The position numbers and the translations under genes are program-made. A DNA stretch of 64,000 nt from assembly GCA_900543415.1 (NCBI GenBank), contig UQRE01000004.1:25221-89220 (forward strand). The letters run 5' to 3'. This document shows positions 1-8,888 of the stretch, piece after piece. Source of the DNA: an uncultured Dorea sp. (GTDB lineage: Bacteria; Bacillota; Clostridia; Lachnospirales; Lachnospiraceae). Every line of letters begins with the position of its first letter. Position 1 is the first letter of the stretch. The notes beneath the pieces are model-generated. The model was not told the DNA's origin. It ran no database searches and was given only the letters and a program-made list of their open reading frames with translations.

Positions 1-1
1 T

Positions 2-502
2 GCCAACGCAGCTAATTATGAGCATATTACATATGAGGGATATGGACCGAACGGAACAGCGATCATTGTGGAGACATTGACTGATAACCGCAACCGTACA
101 GCGACAAATGTAAAGAATGCATTTACGAAAGGAAACGGAAATGTAGGGACACCGGGTTGTGTATCCTTTATGTTCGATACCAAGGGACAGATTGTGATCG
201 ATAAGGAAGAATATGAAGCAGATGCGGATGAGCTTATGATGATGGCTCTGGATGCAGGAGCAGAGGATTTTGCAGAAGAGGAAGACAGCTTTGAGATTCT
301 GACAGATCCGGATGATTTCAGCGACGTGAGACAGGCATTAGAGGACGCAGGCGTCCCTATGGCTGCGGCTGAGGTTACTATGATCCCACAGACTTACGTA
401 GAACTTACAGATGAGACAGATATCAAGAATATTCAGAAAACTCTGGATATGCTGGATGACGATGATGATGTCCAGAATGTATACCACAACTGGGATGAAT
501 AA
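2..502 (+). CDS. yebC: YebC/PmpR family regulatory protein, 5' end missing
   Basis: The frame is already open at the window edge, so this is the C-terminal 166 residues of a protein that is usually about 240 long; roughly 75 N-terminal residues lie outside. The visible part has the family's second and third domains: an EGYGPNG segment, a VGTPGCVSFMF stretch after it, and an acidic C-terminal domain ending DDDDVQNVYHNWDE. YebC proteins are DNA-binding regulators (PmpR), and recent work on the family links some members to translation of proline-rich stretches. Which role applies here cannot be read from the sequence. The CFI-box gene follows after 21 bp with its own SD. Confidence 0.93.
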   Translation, partial: ANAANYEHITYEGYGPNGTAIIVETLTDNRNRTATNVKNAFTKGNGNVGTPGCVSFMFDTKGQIVIDKEEYEADADELMMMALDAGAEDFAEEEDSFEILTDPDDFSDVRQALEDAGVPMAAAEVTMIPQTYVELTDETDIKNIQKTLDMLDDDDDVQNVYHNWDE

Positions 503-523
503 AAACACAGCGGAGGACAGAAG

Positions 524-1291
524 ATGGAAGAAGATGTAAAGAAGAAGCTGCGTGATCTATTCGATGATATGCTGACGAAGGTTGGGGAATTCAAACGAAA
601 AACCTATAGTGATGTTTTTGAAAAAGGTTACGAGATTTATAAAAGTCTTCCGGAGGAAATCGCCGGTTTATGCGAAGAGGCAGAAGAAGACAGACGTGAA
701 GAACTGGTGGAAGAATTAGCTTTGGTAATTCCGGATTATGCATTGGGGAAAATAGGGGAACGATCGAAGAAAGAAAAAGACCAGTTATATGTAGACTTTA
801 ATCTTAATATGGCTGTGTATGTGGTCCCGATTCTCAACTATTCAGGGAACGAATGGTGTGAAAAATTAGCGAAACGAATGGTGGAGTTATGGAATGAAAA
901 GAAAGTTTCAAAGCTTACACTGTCATATTCCACCTATGATAATATAAAAAGTGGATTTAAGAGCAGATTATGCTATATTACGACAGCGGTCTGCGAACAC
1001 CTTGACAAATCGGATGATTGTTACGAACTTACGACACTTAGAGATTACAGAGACCACTATTTAATGCAGACAGAAGAAGGACGGGGTATTGTAGAGGACT
1101 ACTATGAGATCGCGCCGGGAATTGTGATGATGATCAATATGAGAAAGGATGCTGAAGCTGTTTACAGCAACCTGTATCAGAAATATTTGGTGCCGTGTAT
1201 TGAAATGATCGAAGCTGGGGAAAATGAAGCGTGCCAGAATCTATATATGGATATGGTACATAATCTGCAAAAGGAATACTTATATTCATAG
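524..1291 (+). CDS. CFI-box-CTERM domain protein of unknown function
   Basis: This soluble protein of 255 residues has no signal peptide or membrane segment. Residues 150-180 match the CFI-box motif: it opens CYITTAVC, followed by a DDCYELTTLRDYRDHYL segment, a pattern seen at the C-terminal side of many uncharacterised Firmicutes proteins. The N-terminal half is charged and helical (Glu/Lys rich). No catalytic motif of a known enzyme family is visible. An SD (GGAGGA) sits 8 bp before the ATG at 524. The gene lies between yebC and metY with 12 bp to metY, so it is probably co-transcribed with metY, but no functional link is evident. The function is unknown. Confidence 0.8.
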   Translation: MEEDVKKKLRDLFDDMLTKVGEFKRKTYSDVFEKGYEIYKSLPEEIAGLCEEAEEDRREELVEELALVIPDYALGKIGERSKKEKDQLYVDFNLNMAVYVVPILNYSGNEWCEKLAKRMVELWNEKKVSKLTLSYSTYDNIKSGFKSRLCYITTAVCEHLDKSDDCYELTTLRDYRDHYLMQTEEGRGIVEDYYEIAPGIVMMINMRKDAEAVYSNLYQKYLVPCIEMIEAGENEACQNLYMDMVHNLQKEYLYS

Positions 1292-1303
1292 GAGGACAAC
1301 AAG

Positions 1304-2584
1304 ATGAGTGATTACAGAATTGAAACAAAATGTATTCAGTCCGGTTATGAGCCGGGAAACGGAGAACCTAGAGTGCTTCCGATCTACCAGAGCACGACAT
1401 TTAAGTATAGTTCCAGTGAACAGATGGGACGTCTGTTTGACTTGGAAGAATCCGGCTATTTTTATACCAGATTGCAAAATCCAACGAACGATGCAGTAGC
1501 AGCAAAGATCTGCGATCTGGAAGGCGGAGTGGTTGCTATGCTGACATCTTCCGGTCAGGCTGCAAACTTTTATGCGATTATGAATATTTGCGAAGCAGGA
1601 GATCACATTGTATGCGCATCTGCTGTTTACGGAGGTACATATAATCTGTATGCACACACTATTCGTAAAATGGGTGTGGAGGCAACCTTCGTTGATCCGG
1701 ACTGCAGTGAGGAAGAATTGAATGCAGCATTTCAGGAGAATACGAAAGCAGTATTCGGTGAATCTATTGCTAACCCGGCATTAGTTGTTCTTGATTTTGA
1801 AAAGTTTGCCAAGGCAGCACATGCTCACGGTGTTCCATTTATCGTAGATAATACGTTTTCTACACCGATCAACTGCCGTCCATTTGAGTGGGGAGCTGAT
1901 ATTGTAACTCATTCTACAACAAAATACATGGATGGTCATGCTTCCTGTGTGGGCGGAGCAATTGTAGACAGCGGTAATTTTGACTGGGCAGCATATGCAG
2001 ACAAATTCCCGGGACTTACTACGCCGGACGAGACTTATCACGGAGTCATTTATACAGAAAGATTCGGAAAGGGTGCTTATATCACAAAAGCGACAGCGCA
2101 GCTTATGAGAGACCTTGGCTCTATCCAGTCTCCTCAGAATGCGTTCTTGTTGAATCTCGGACTTGAGACTTTACATCTTCGTATGGCAAGACACTGTGAA
2201 AATGCAGTAAATGCGGCAAAATATTTGAAAGACCATGAAAAAGTGGCATGGGTATCCTGTCCGTCACTTCCCGGAGATAAATATTACGATCTTGCAAGCA
2301 AGTATATGCCAAACGGAACCTGCGGTGTAATCACCTTTGGTCTTAAAGGTGGAAGAGAAGCAGCTGTTCGCATGATGGACAGCCTGAAGATGATCGCGAT
2401 TGTCACACACGTGGCTGATGCGAGAAGCTGTGTGCTTCATCCGGCAAGCCATACCCACCGTCAGATGAACGATCAGGAATTAATGGAAGCAGGCGTACAG
2501 CCGGATCTGATCCGTTTCAGTGTAGGAATTGAAAATATTGAAGATATCATTTCAGATCTTGAACAGGCGTTAGAGCAGGTATAA
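1304..2584 (+). CDS. metY: O-acetylhomoserine sulfhydrylase (aminocarboxypropyltransferase)
   Basis: A PLP enzyme of the Cys/Met metabolism family that makes homocysteine from O-acetylhomoserine and sulfide, or a related gamma-replacement, in the cytoplasm. The 426 residues match the usual MetY length. The PLP-binding lysine is K207 in the HSTTKYMDGH motif, the ring-stacking region SSGQAANFYA is at 83-92, and the cofactor-pairing Asp is D182 in VDNTF. The SD AGGAGG lies about 10 bp upstream of the ATG. The gene ends in a strong hairpin terminator at 2593-2634. I looked upstream for a SAM riboswitch or T-box and the 12-bp gap has no room for one; regulation must come from further upstream. Confidence 0.93.
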   Translation: MSDYRIETKCIQSGYEPGNGEPRVLPIYQSTTFKYSSSEQMGRLFDLEESGYFYTRLQNPTNDAVAAKICDLEGGVVAMLTSSGQAANFYAIMNICEAGDHIVCASAVYGGTYNLYAHTIRKMGVEATFVDPDCSEEELNAAFQENTKAVFGESIANPALVVLDFEKFAKAAHAHGVPFIVDNTFSTPINCRPFEWGADIVTHSTTKYMDGHASCVGGAIVDSGNFDWAAYADKFPGLTTPDETYHGVIYTERFGKGAYITKATAQLMRDLGSIQSPQNAFLLNLGLETLHLRMARHCENAVNAAKYLKDHEKVAWVSCPSLPGDKYYDLASKYMPNGTCGVITFGLKGGREAAVRMMDSLKMIAIVTHVADARSCVLHPASHTHRQMNDQELMEAGVQPDLIRFSVGIENIEDIISDLEQALEQV

Positions 2585-2592
2585 AATCATCT

Positions 2593-2634
2593 AAACACCT
2601 CCATACTAAGAAAAAAGTATGGAGGTGTTTTTTT
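2593..2634 (+). terminator. Intrinsic terminator after metY that contains the SD of tepA
   Basis: There is a perfect 15-bp stem (2593-2607 with 2616-2630), an 8-nt A-rich loop, and a T-run continuing to 2634. It is a textbook Rho-independent terminator. The descending arm contains GGAGGTG (2621-2627), which is also the only SD in front of the tepA start at 2637, so the stem would mask ribosome entry on any read-through transcript. Confidence 0.9.
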
Positions 2635-2636
2635 GT

Positions 2637-3335
2637 ATGGGAAAGGAAGAAAAGGAAGAGCGCTCAGAAGCGGAAATCCGGGAAACAGGAAGTGTAAGTC
2701 TCGATGAGAACAGGAAAAATCATCGGATTAAATTACTTACGATTATTGGAGAAATTGAGGGGCATGAAGCAGTGTCCGGCAATACAAAAGCAACGAAATA
2801 TGAACATCTTCTTCCGATGCTTGCAGAAATTGAGGACAGTGAAGAGGTGGATGGATTGCTGATTTTATTAAATACACTGGGCGGAGATGTTGAAGCAGGT
2901 CTTTCTATCGCCGAGATGATCGCATCAATCAGCAAACCAACGGTATCTCTTGTCCTGGGAGGAAGTCATTCTATCGGAGGTCCGCTTGCGGTATCGGCAA
3001 AGTATTCTTTTATTGTACCAAGCGGAACGATGGTGATTCATCCGGTGCGGACCAACGGGATGTTCATCGGTGTGGAACAGAGCCTTCGGAATATGATCAG
3101 AACGCAGGATAGAATTACGAGATTTCTGGCAGAGCATTCACATATCTCTAAAGAGCGAATCGAAGAACTTATGCTTAACCCAACAGAACTTGTCAAAGAT
3201 GTAGGGACACTGTTGGAAGGAAGAGAAGCGGTGGAGGAAGGACTGATAGATGCAGTAGGAGGCATGAAGGATGCTCTTGGCAAATTGCACGCAATGATCG
3301 AAGAAGAGGAGAAGAAAAAGGGCAAAATTATGTAA
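2637..3335 (+). CDS. tepA: TepA/ClpP-family serine protease (translocation-enhancing protein)
   Basis: A ClpP-fold protein of 232 residues close to Bacillus TepA (YmfB), which sits next to spoIIIE there as it does here. Family features are the LNTLGGDVEAG strand and helix at 78-88, the nucleophile region GGSHSIGGP at 108-116 and the HPVR motif with the likely catalytic His135. In Bacillus, TepA has been linked to secretion and to removal of small acid-soluble spore proteins; the exact substrate is not settled. I chose ATG 2637 because the in-frame ATG at 2619 lies inside the terminator stem and has no SD, whereas GGAGGTG sits about 10 bp before 2637. That SD is inside the hairpin. Confidence 0.88.
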   Translation: MGKEEKEERSEAEIRETGSVSLDENRKNHRIKLLTIIGEIEGHEAVSGNTKATKYEHLLPMLAEIEDSEEVDGLLILLNTLGGDVEAGLSIAEMIASISKPTVSLVLGGSHSIGGPLAVSAKYSFIVPSGTMVIHPVRTNGMFIGVEQSLRNMIRTQDRITRFLAEHSHISKERIEELMLNPTELVKDVGTLLEGREAVEEGLIDAVGGMKDALGKLHAMIEEEEKKKGKIM

Positions 3336-3363
3336 TGACAGTCTATTTTAAAAATGCTATACT
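3335..3363 (+). promoter_or_regulatory. SigA-type promoter for the ftsK/spoIIIE gene
   Basis: The -35 is ATGACA (3335-3340), the spacer is 17 bp and the -10 is TATACT (3358-3363) preceded by TGC, an extended -10. It overlaps the tepA stop codon. The GGGGG-containing SD and the ATG at 3400 follow at suitable distances. Confidence 0.75.
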
Positions 3364-3399
3364 ATTAATAGTATTGCCAATAATAAGGGGGAAAAGTTA

Positions 3400-5781
3400 A
3401 TGGCTGCAAAGTCAAAGAAAAAGAGTAGCAGGAAACCGACGAAAAAGAAGAAGACAGAACAGAGTTTTTTGCAGGATGAGGTGATCATTTGGCTGACACT
3501 TGCAGTCAGTCTTTTGCTGATACTCAGTAACTTTGGACTGGGGGGATGGATCGGCGATGAAGTATCTTATTTTTTTAGTGGAATTTTCGGTCTGATCACT
3601 TATATTATTCCATTTGCTTTGTTTGGTATAGCGGCATTTCTTGTATCGAACAAAGGAAATGTGTCAGCTTATATAAAAGTAGCGGCAGGAATCGTTTTTC
3701 TGATTCTTGCCTGTACCTTTTTAGAACTTGTGGATCATAAAGGCGGAAGTCTGGGGAAGAGTATTGCAAAAATATTAACGCCTACGATCGGGACAGCGGG
3801 TACATATGTAGTGATTATTATTTTTATGATCATTTGCTGTGTGATTATCACAGGAAAATCATTGCTTCAGGGCGTGAAAACACAGAGCGGAAAAGCTTAT
3901 GACAAAGCAAAAGAGGACAATGCAAGACGTCGGAAGGAAGCAGAACTTCGAAGAAAAGAAAGAGAACAGGAGAAAAAGAAAACTACCGGGAATTTTGAAA
4001 AAGAGAAGAAAAAGAGAACAGATAAACATGCCGTGGGAGTCTCTTTTGCCACTACTTTGACAGGAAAATCTCCGGATATGAAAGAAATTGCACCGGAACC
4101 GGCCAAAGAACCTGTACCGGAACCGGAAGAAAGCCCATCATTTGTGATTAACCGTACAGAACCGGAGCCGGATATTGAAGAAGCAGAACCATTTGCGGAA
4201 GAACCGTACGAGCCGGTCAGGGAATCAAAAAAGAAGTCGGGAGCTATGGCGGCTGCAGAGATGGAGCGTGTGGCGGCTGCAGTTGCTGCGGATGAAGCAA
4301 AACCGAAAAAAGCATATCATTTTCCACCGATGAACCTTCTGAAGCGTGGAAATAAAACGTCCGGTGAATCCGATGCACATTTGCGTGAAACAGCTATGAA
4401 GCTTCAGCAGATTCTGCAAAATTTTGGTGTGAGCGTTACGGTTACCAATGTAAGCTGCGGACCCGCAGTTACAAGATATGAGCTTCAGCCGGAGATGGGT
4501 GTCAAAGTCAGTAAGATCGTAGGACTTACGGATGACATCAAATTAAATCTGGCGGCGGCTGATATCCGTATTGAGGCGCCGATTCCCGGGAAAGCAGCAG
4601 TTGGTATCGAGGTTCCGAACAAGGAAAACTCAGCGGTTATGCTTCGCGATCTTTTGGAGACTGCGGAATTTAAAAACAGTCAGTCGAAGATATCCTTTGC
4701 AGCCGGCAAAGATATTGCCGGTAAGGTCGTAGTGGCAGATATTGCGAAAATGCCGCATCTTCTCATTGCAGGTGCGACGGGGTCCGGTAAATCGGTCTGC
4801 ATTAACACGCTGATCATGAGTATCCTGTATAAGGCTTCACCCGAGGAAGTAAAACTTATTATGATCGACCCGAAGGTCGTGGAATTAAGTGTGTACAATG
4901 GAATTCCTCACTTGATGATTCCGGTAGTGACAGATCCGAAGAAAGCGGCGGGCGCTCTGAACTGGGCGGTTGCGGAAATGATGCGGAGATATCAGGCATT
5001 TGCAGAGCAAAATGTAAGAGATATGAAGGGCTATAATGAAAAAGCTGCATCCTCTCCTGCGATTGATGGAGAAGAGTTAAAGATGATGCCTCAGATTGTG
5101 ATCATCGTTGACGAGCTTGCCGACCTTATGATGGTCGCTCCCGGAGATGTGGAAGAAGCAATCTGTAGATTGGCACAGCTTGCAAGAGCAGCAGGAATTC
5201 ATCTTGTAGTGGCAACCCAGCGTCCATCGGTCAATGTCATCACAGGACTTATTAAAGCAAATATGCCGTCACGTATTGCATTTTCAGTATCTTCCGGTGT
5301 GGATTCCAGAACGATCATTGATATGAACGGAGCAGAGAAGCTGCTTGGAAAAGGAGATATGCTGTTTTATCCATCCGGATATCAAAAACCAGCTCGTGTG
5401 CAAGGTGCGTTTGTCACAGATAAAGAAGTACAGAGTGTGGTAGAATATCTGAAAAATCATAATGGTGATGCGGATTATGATAATGAGATCGTACAGCATG
5501 TAAATACCAGTGAGATCGGAACCGGACAAGGTCTGGGTGCCGGCAGTGAAGAGAATGAACGCGACATGTATTTTACAGAAGCAGGTCGCCTCATTATAGA
5601 TAAGGACAAGGCTTCCATTGGAATGCTGCAGCGGACCTTTAAGATTGGATTTAACCGCGCGGCAAGAATTATGGATCAACTCTGCGAGGCAGGAGTGGTT
5701 GGCGGAGAAGAAGGCACAAAGCCAAGAAAAGTGCTGATGTCAAAGGAAGAATTTGAACAGTACATGGGTGAAAATTCATAA
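3400..5781 (+). CDS. ftsK: DNA translocase FtsK/SpoIIIE
   Basis: A membrane-anchored, ATP-driven double-strand DNA pump that moves chromosomes across a closing septum. Of its 793 residues, four membrane segments lie at about 28-47, 55-83, 91-111 and 136-156. A charged linker rich in Lys/Glu and then Pro/Glu runs from about 165 to 310, followed by the motor. Walker A is GATGSGKS (458-465) and Walker B ends in D571-E572 within IVIIVDELAD. The last 65 residues are the winged-helix gamma domain that reads the orienting DNA sequences. Position after tepA matches the Bacillus spoIIIE locus. It has its own promoter at 3335-3363. Whether it acts in division, sporulation or both cannot be told here. 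Confidence 0.95.
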   Translation: MAAKSKKKSSRKPTKKKKTEQSFLQDEVIIWLTLAVSLLLILSNFGLGGWIGDEVSYFFSGIFGLITYIIPFALFGIAAFLVSNKGNVSAYIKVAAGIVFLILACTFLELVDHKGGSLGKSIAKILTPTIGTAGTYVVIIIFMIICCVIITGKSLLQGVKTQSGKAYDKAKEDNARRRKEAELRRKEREQEKKKTTGNFEKEKKKRTDKHAVGVSFATTLTGKSPDMKEIAPEPAKEPVPEPEESPSFVINRTEPEPDIEEAEPFAEEPYEPVRESKKKSGAMAAAEMERVAAAVAADEAKPKKAYHFPPMNLLKRGNKTSGESDAHLRETAMKLQQILQNFGVSVTVTNVSCGPAVTRYELQPEMGVKVSKIVGLTDDIKLNLAAADIRIEAPIPGKAAVGIEVPNKENSAVMLRDLLETAEFKNSQSKISFAAGKDIAGKVVVADIAKMPHLLIAGATGSGKSVCINTLIMSILYKASPEEVKLIMIDPKVVELSVYNGIPHLMIPVVTDPKKAAGALNWAVAEMMRRYQAFAEQNVRDMKGYNEKAASSPAIDGEELKMMPQIVIIVDELADLMMVAPGDVEEAICRLAQLARAAGIHLVVATQRPSVNVITGLIKANMPSRIAFSVSSGVDSRTIIDMNGAEKLLGKGDMLFYPSGYQKPARVQGAFVTDKEVQSVVEYLKNHNGDADYDNEIVQHVNTSEIGTGQGLGAGSEENERDMYFTEAGRLIIDKDKASIGMLQRTFKIGFNRAARIMDQLCEAGVVGGEEGTKPRKVLMSKEEFEQYMGENS

Positions 5782-5829
5782 ATGTAAAATGGAAGCAAAA
5801 AAACACAGAAAAAGAAAGGATGAAGGGCA

Positions 5830-7500
5830 ATGAAAACAGATATCCAGATTGCACAGGAAGCAAAAATGTCACATATCCGAGAGGTGGCACAGACATTGGG
5901 GATTCAAGAGGATGAGTTGGAGCTTTATGGAAAATATAAAGCAAAACTTTCTGACGAGGTATGGAACAATGTAAAGGACAGACCGGATGGAAAACTTGTT
6001 CTCGTTACTGCGATCAATCCGACACCGGCAGGAGAAGGAAAGACAACAACTACCGTCGGACTTGGACAGGCTATGGCAAAATTAAATAAAAAGGCAGTGA
6101 TTGCGTTAAGAGAGCCTTCTCTTGGCCCATGCTTTGGAATTAAAGGCGGTGCAGCAGGAGGCGGCTATGCACAGGTTGTTCCGATGGAAGATCTCAATCT
6201 TCATTTTACCGGAGATTTCCATGCGATCACTTCTGCAAACAATTTGCTTGCAGCAATGCTGGATAATCACATTCAACAGGGAAATGCTCTTCAGATTGAT
6301 CCGAGACAGGTTGTGTGGAAACGCTGTCTGGATATGAATGACCGCTGCCTTCGTAACGTAGTGGTGGGACTTGGAAATAAAATGGACGGAATGGTGAGAG
6401 AAGATCATTTTGTAATTACGGTTGCTTCAGAGATTATGGCAATTCTTTGTCTTGCAGACGATATCGACGATCTGAAAAAGAGACTTGGAAGAATTATTGT
6501 AGCATATAATTTTGCGGGAGAGCCGGTCACAGCCGATGATCTTCAGGCGACAGGTGCAATGACAGCTCTTTTGAAAGATGCGATCAAACCAAATCTCATT
6601 CAGACATTAGAACATACTCCGGCGCTTGTACATGGTGGTCCATTTGCCAATATTGCACATGGATGTAACAGTGTACGCGCAACAAAGATGGCTCTGAAGA
6701 TGAGTGATATCACGATTACAGAGGCAGGCTTCGGAGCGGATCTCGGTGCTGAGAAATTCTTCGATATTAAATGCCGCAAAGCCGGACTTAAACCGGATGC
6801 TGTAGTTTTAGTTGCAACTGTGCGTGCATTGAAGTATAATGGTGGGGTTGCCAAGAGCGACCTTGCAGAAGAAAATCTGGAAGCATTGAAAAAAGGAATT
6901 GTAAATTTAGAGAAACATATTGAAAATATTCAGAAATACGACGTACCGGTGATCGTTACTTTGAACTCTTTTATTACCGATACCGAGGCGGAAAATACAT
7001 TTATTCGGGAGTTCTGTGAAGAGAGAGGATGTGAGTTCGCTCTTTCAGAAGTATGGGAAAAAGGTGGCGAGGGTGGAATCGCTCTTGCTGAAAAGGTTCT
7101 GGACACATTGGAAAATAAAGAAAGCCATTTCCATACACTCTATGAAGATGAACTTTCATTGAAAGAAAAGATTGAAAAAATTGCAACAGAGATCTATGGA
7201 GCCAAAGGTGTTGTCTATGAACCTGCAGCTTCAAAACAGCTTGCGAAGATTGAAGATATGGGATTTGGAGATCTTCCGATCTGTATGGCAAAAAATCAAT
7301 ACTCTTTATCTGATGATGCGAAGAAGCTTGGACGACCGGAGAATTTTGATATTCATATCCGTGAAGTATATGTAAGTGCGGGAGCAGGATTTGTGGTAGC
7401 ACTGACAGGTGCGATCATGACCATGCCGGGACTTCCGAAAGTACCGGCTGCGAACGGCATTGACGTATCTGAGGATGGAATGATTACCGGATTATTCTAA
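5830..7500 (+). CDS. fhs: Formate--tetrahydrofolate ligase
   Basis: This enzyme joins formate to tetrahydrofolate with ATP to give 10-formyl-THF, the entry to the methyl branch of the Wood-Ljungdahl pathway and to purine synthesis. The 556 residues are full length for the family. The nucleotide loop TPAGEGKTTTT starts at residue 65, with the family segments GIKGGAAGGGYAQV and FTGDFHAIT downstream. An SD (AAAGGATGAAGG) lies before the ATG at 5830. No terminator is visible between ftsK and fhs (48 bp), so read-through from the ftsK promoter is possible. The later genes for cyclohydrolase and dehydrogenase are not adjacent. Confidence 0.96.
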   Translation: MKTDIQIAQEAKMSHIREVAQTLGIQEDELELYGKYKAKLSDEVWNNVKDRPDGKLVLVTAINPTPAGEGKTTTTVGLGQAMAKLNKKAVIALREPSLGPCFGIKGGAAGGGYAQVVPMEDLNLHFTGDFHAITSANNLLAAMLDNHIQQGNALQIDPRQVVWKRCLDMNDRCLRNVVVGLGNKMDGMVREDHFVITVASEIMAILCLADDIDDLKKRLGRIIVAYNFAGEPVTADDLQATGAMTALLKDAIKPNLIQTLEHTPALVHGGPFANIAHGCNSVRATKMALKMSDITITEAGFGADLGAEKFFDIKCRKAGLKPDAVVLVATVRALKYNGGVAKSDLAEENLEALKKGIVNLEKHIENIQKYDVPVIVTLNSFITDTEAENTFIREFCEERGCEFALSEVWEKGGEGGIALAEKVLDTLENKESHFHTLYEDELSLKEKIEKIATEIYGAKGVVYEPAASKQLAKIEDMGFGDLPICMAKNQYSLSDDAKKLGRPENFDIHIREVYVSAGAGFVVALTGAIMTMPGLPKVPAANGIDVSEDGMITGLF

Positions 7501-7529
7501 TTGATTCTAACAGGAGGTTATAAGAAGCA

Positions 7530-8804
7530 ATGAAGTGTAGATATTGCAGAAAGGAAATACCGGAAGGTGCATTATATTGTAAAGCATGCGGCAGGGAAGT
7601 ATTTATTGTTCCTGAATACAATCCGTTGGACGATATGCTCACGGAGCAGATCAGAGATTCCATTGACGGAACAGGACGAGAGGAGGATTACCTTGTCTAT
7701 GATGATGCGTCTTTTCAGACGCGCGCAACATCTGCACGCAGAAATACCGGACGGACAGTGAGAACTGGCAGTACCGGAAGGATGGAGAATACCGGACGTA
7801 CAAGAAACACAGGGCGGATGAAAAATACCGGACGGACGGCTCCACTTACAAAGGAGCAAAAGAGACGTCAGGCAGAGAAGAGAAAGCAGAAACGCCGTAA
7901 GAAAAGAAGAAAGGTTCTGTTGATCATGGCGCTGATTCTTGCTGTGATCGTAGGAATCAGCATTGTTCTCTATCAAAATTCTTATACCGGAATTGTGGCG
8001 AAAGGAAATAAAGCTCTTACATCTAAAGAGTACGGAGCAGCACAGGAATCTTTTGAAAAGGCTCTGTCAAAAAATGACGAGAAACCGGATGCATATGTAG
8101 GGTTGTCCAAAGTATACATCGGTCAAAATGATTTAGATGCGGCAGAGCAGGTATTTACGGATGCGATTGAAAAACATAGTAAGAATACCGAGCTTTATGA
8201 AGCATGTATTCAATTCTATTTGGATACAAAGCAGGCGATTAAAATACCAGAGCTTATGGATGAGGCATCGGACAGTGTGGCAGAAGCGTTAAATGGATAT
8301 ATCATCGACAAGCCGGAATATAGTCTGGATGATGAGGAAACCTATGATGATGTTCAGCAGCTGACGCTTAGTACAACGGGAAAAACAATTTATTATACTA
8401 CGGACGGTTCCGATCCAACCTTCCAGAGCATAAAATACACAAAGCCGATTCAGCTTGACGAGGGCGAGACAACGATCAAGGCAATTTCTGTTGATAAGCG
8501 CGGAGTGCCAAGTCAATATGAAGAGAAAACTTATGTTATCGAGCTTCCGATCGAAGAAGCGCCGGCCGTTTCCCCTTCTACCGGACAGTATGAATCTGAA
8601 ATGACGATCGAAGTAAAAGTTCCGGAAGGGTACGATGCCTATTATACGTTGGACGGAGAAAATCCGACAACAGCATCTACAAAGTATACCGGTCCCATTG
8701 ATATGCCAAAAGGAAACACTCTTTTTAAAGCAGTTCTTGTGTCCGCTGACGGAAGATTAAGCGGGGTAACCACCAGAAACTATAGTTTAGAACTTAGTGA
8801 ATAA
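7530..8804 (+). CDS. Zinc-ribbon, TPR and CHB_HEX_C membrane protein
   Basis: Five parts can be read in 424 residues. A zinc ribbon (C3, C6, C17, C20) opens the protein. A low-complexity stretch at about 65-105 repeats NTGR-type units. A basic run (110-128) precedes one membrane helix (129-149). TPR-like helices follow at 157-222. Two copies of the chitobiase/hexosaminidase C-terminal domain (CHB_HEX_C) end it at 262-337 and 343-418, each with a YYT.DG..PT core. This gives a cytosolic zinc ribbon and an outside part that may bind sugar or wall polymers. No catalytic residues are visible. It is an orphan between fhs and the nfnA promoter, and its role is unknown. Confidence 0.78.
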   Translation: MKCRYCRKEIPEGALYCKACGREVFIVPEYNPLDDMLTEQIRDSIDGTGREEDYLVYDDASFQTRATSARRNTGRTVRTGSTGRMENTGRTRNTGRMKNTGRTAPLTKEQKRRQAEKRKQKRRKKRRKVLLIMALILAVIVGISIVLYQNSYTGIVAKGNKALTSKEYGAAQESFEKALSKNDEKPDAYVGLSKVYIGQNDLDAAEQVFTDAIEKHSKNTELYEACIQFYLDTKQAIKIPELMDEASDSVAEALNGYIIDKPEYSLDDEETYDDVQQLTLSTTGKTIYYTTDGSDPTFQSIKYTKPIQLDEGETTIKAISVDKRGVPSQYEEKTYVIELPIEEAPAVSPSTGQYESEMTIEVKVPEGYDAYYTLDGENPTTASTKYTGPIDMPKGNTLFKAVLVSADGRLSGVTTRNYSLELSE

Positions 8805-8827
8805 GCATAAAAACAGCGATCTGTTAC

Positions 8828-8856
8828 TTGAAATTTTGTGATAAATACATTATGAT
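8828..8856 (+). promoter_or_regulatory. SigA-type promoter for nfnAB
   Basis: TTGAAA (8828-8833), a 17-bp spacer and TATGAT (8851-8856), followed by an AGGAGGAG-type SD before the ATG at 8889. A short AACAG/CTGTT hairpin just upstream (8814-8827) may be the end of the previous transcript but is too weak to call. Confidence 0.75.
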
Positions 8857-8888
8857 TAAAAGAGCATGAATTATTAGGAGGAGACAAG

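Noticed and set aside
1292..1303. SAM riboswitch or T-box in front of metY
   Set aside because: Only 12 bp separate metY from the upstream gene and no such fold is visible anywhere near.
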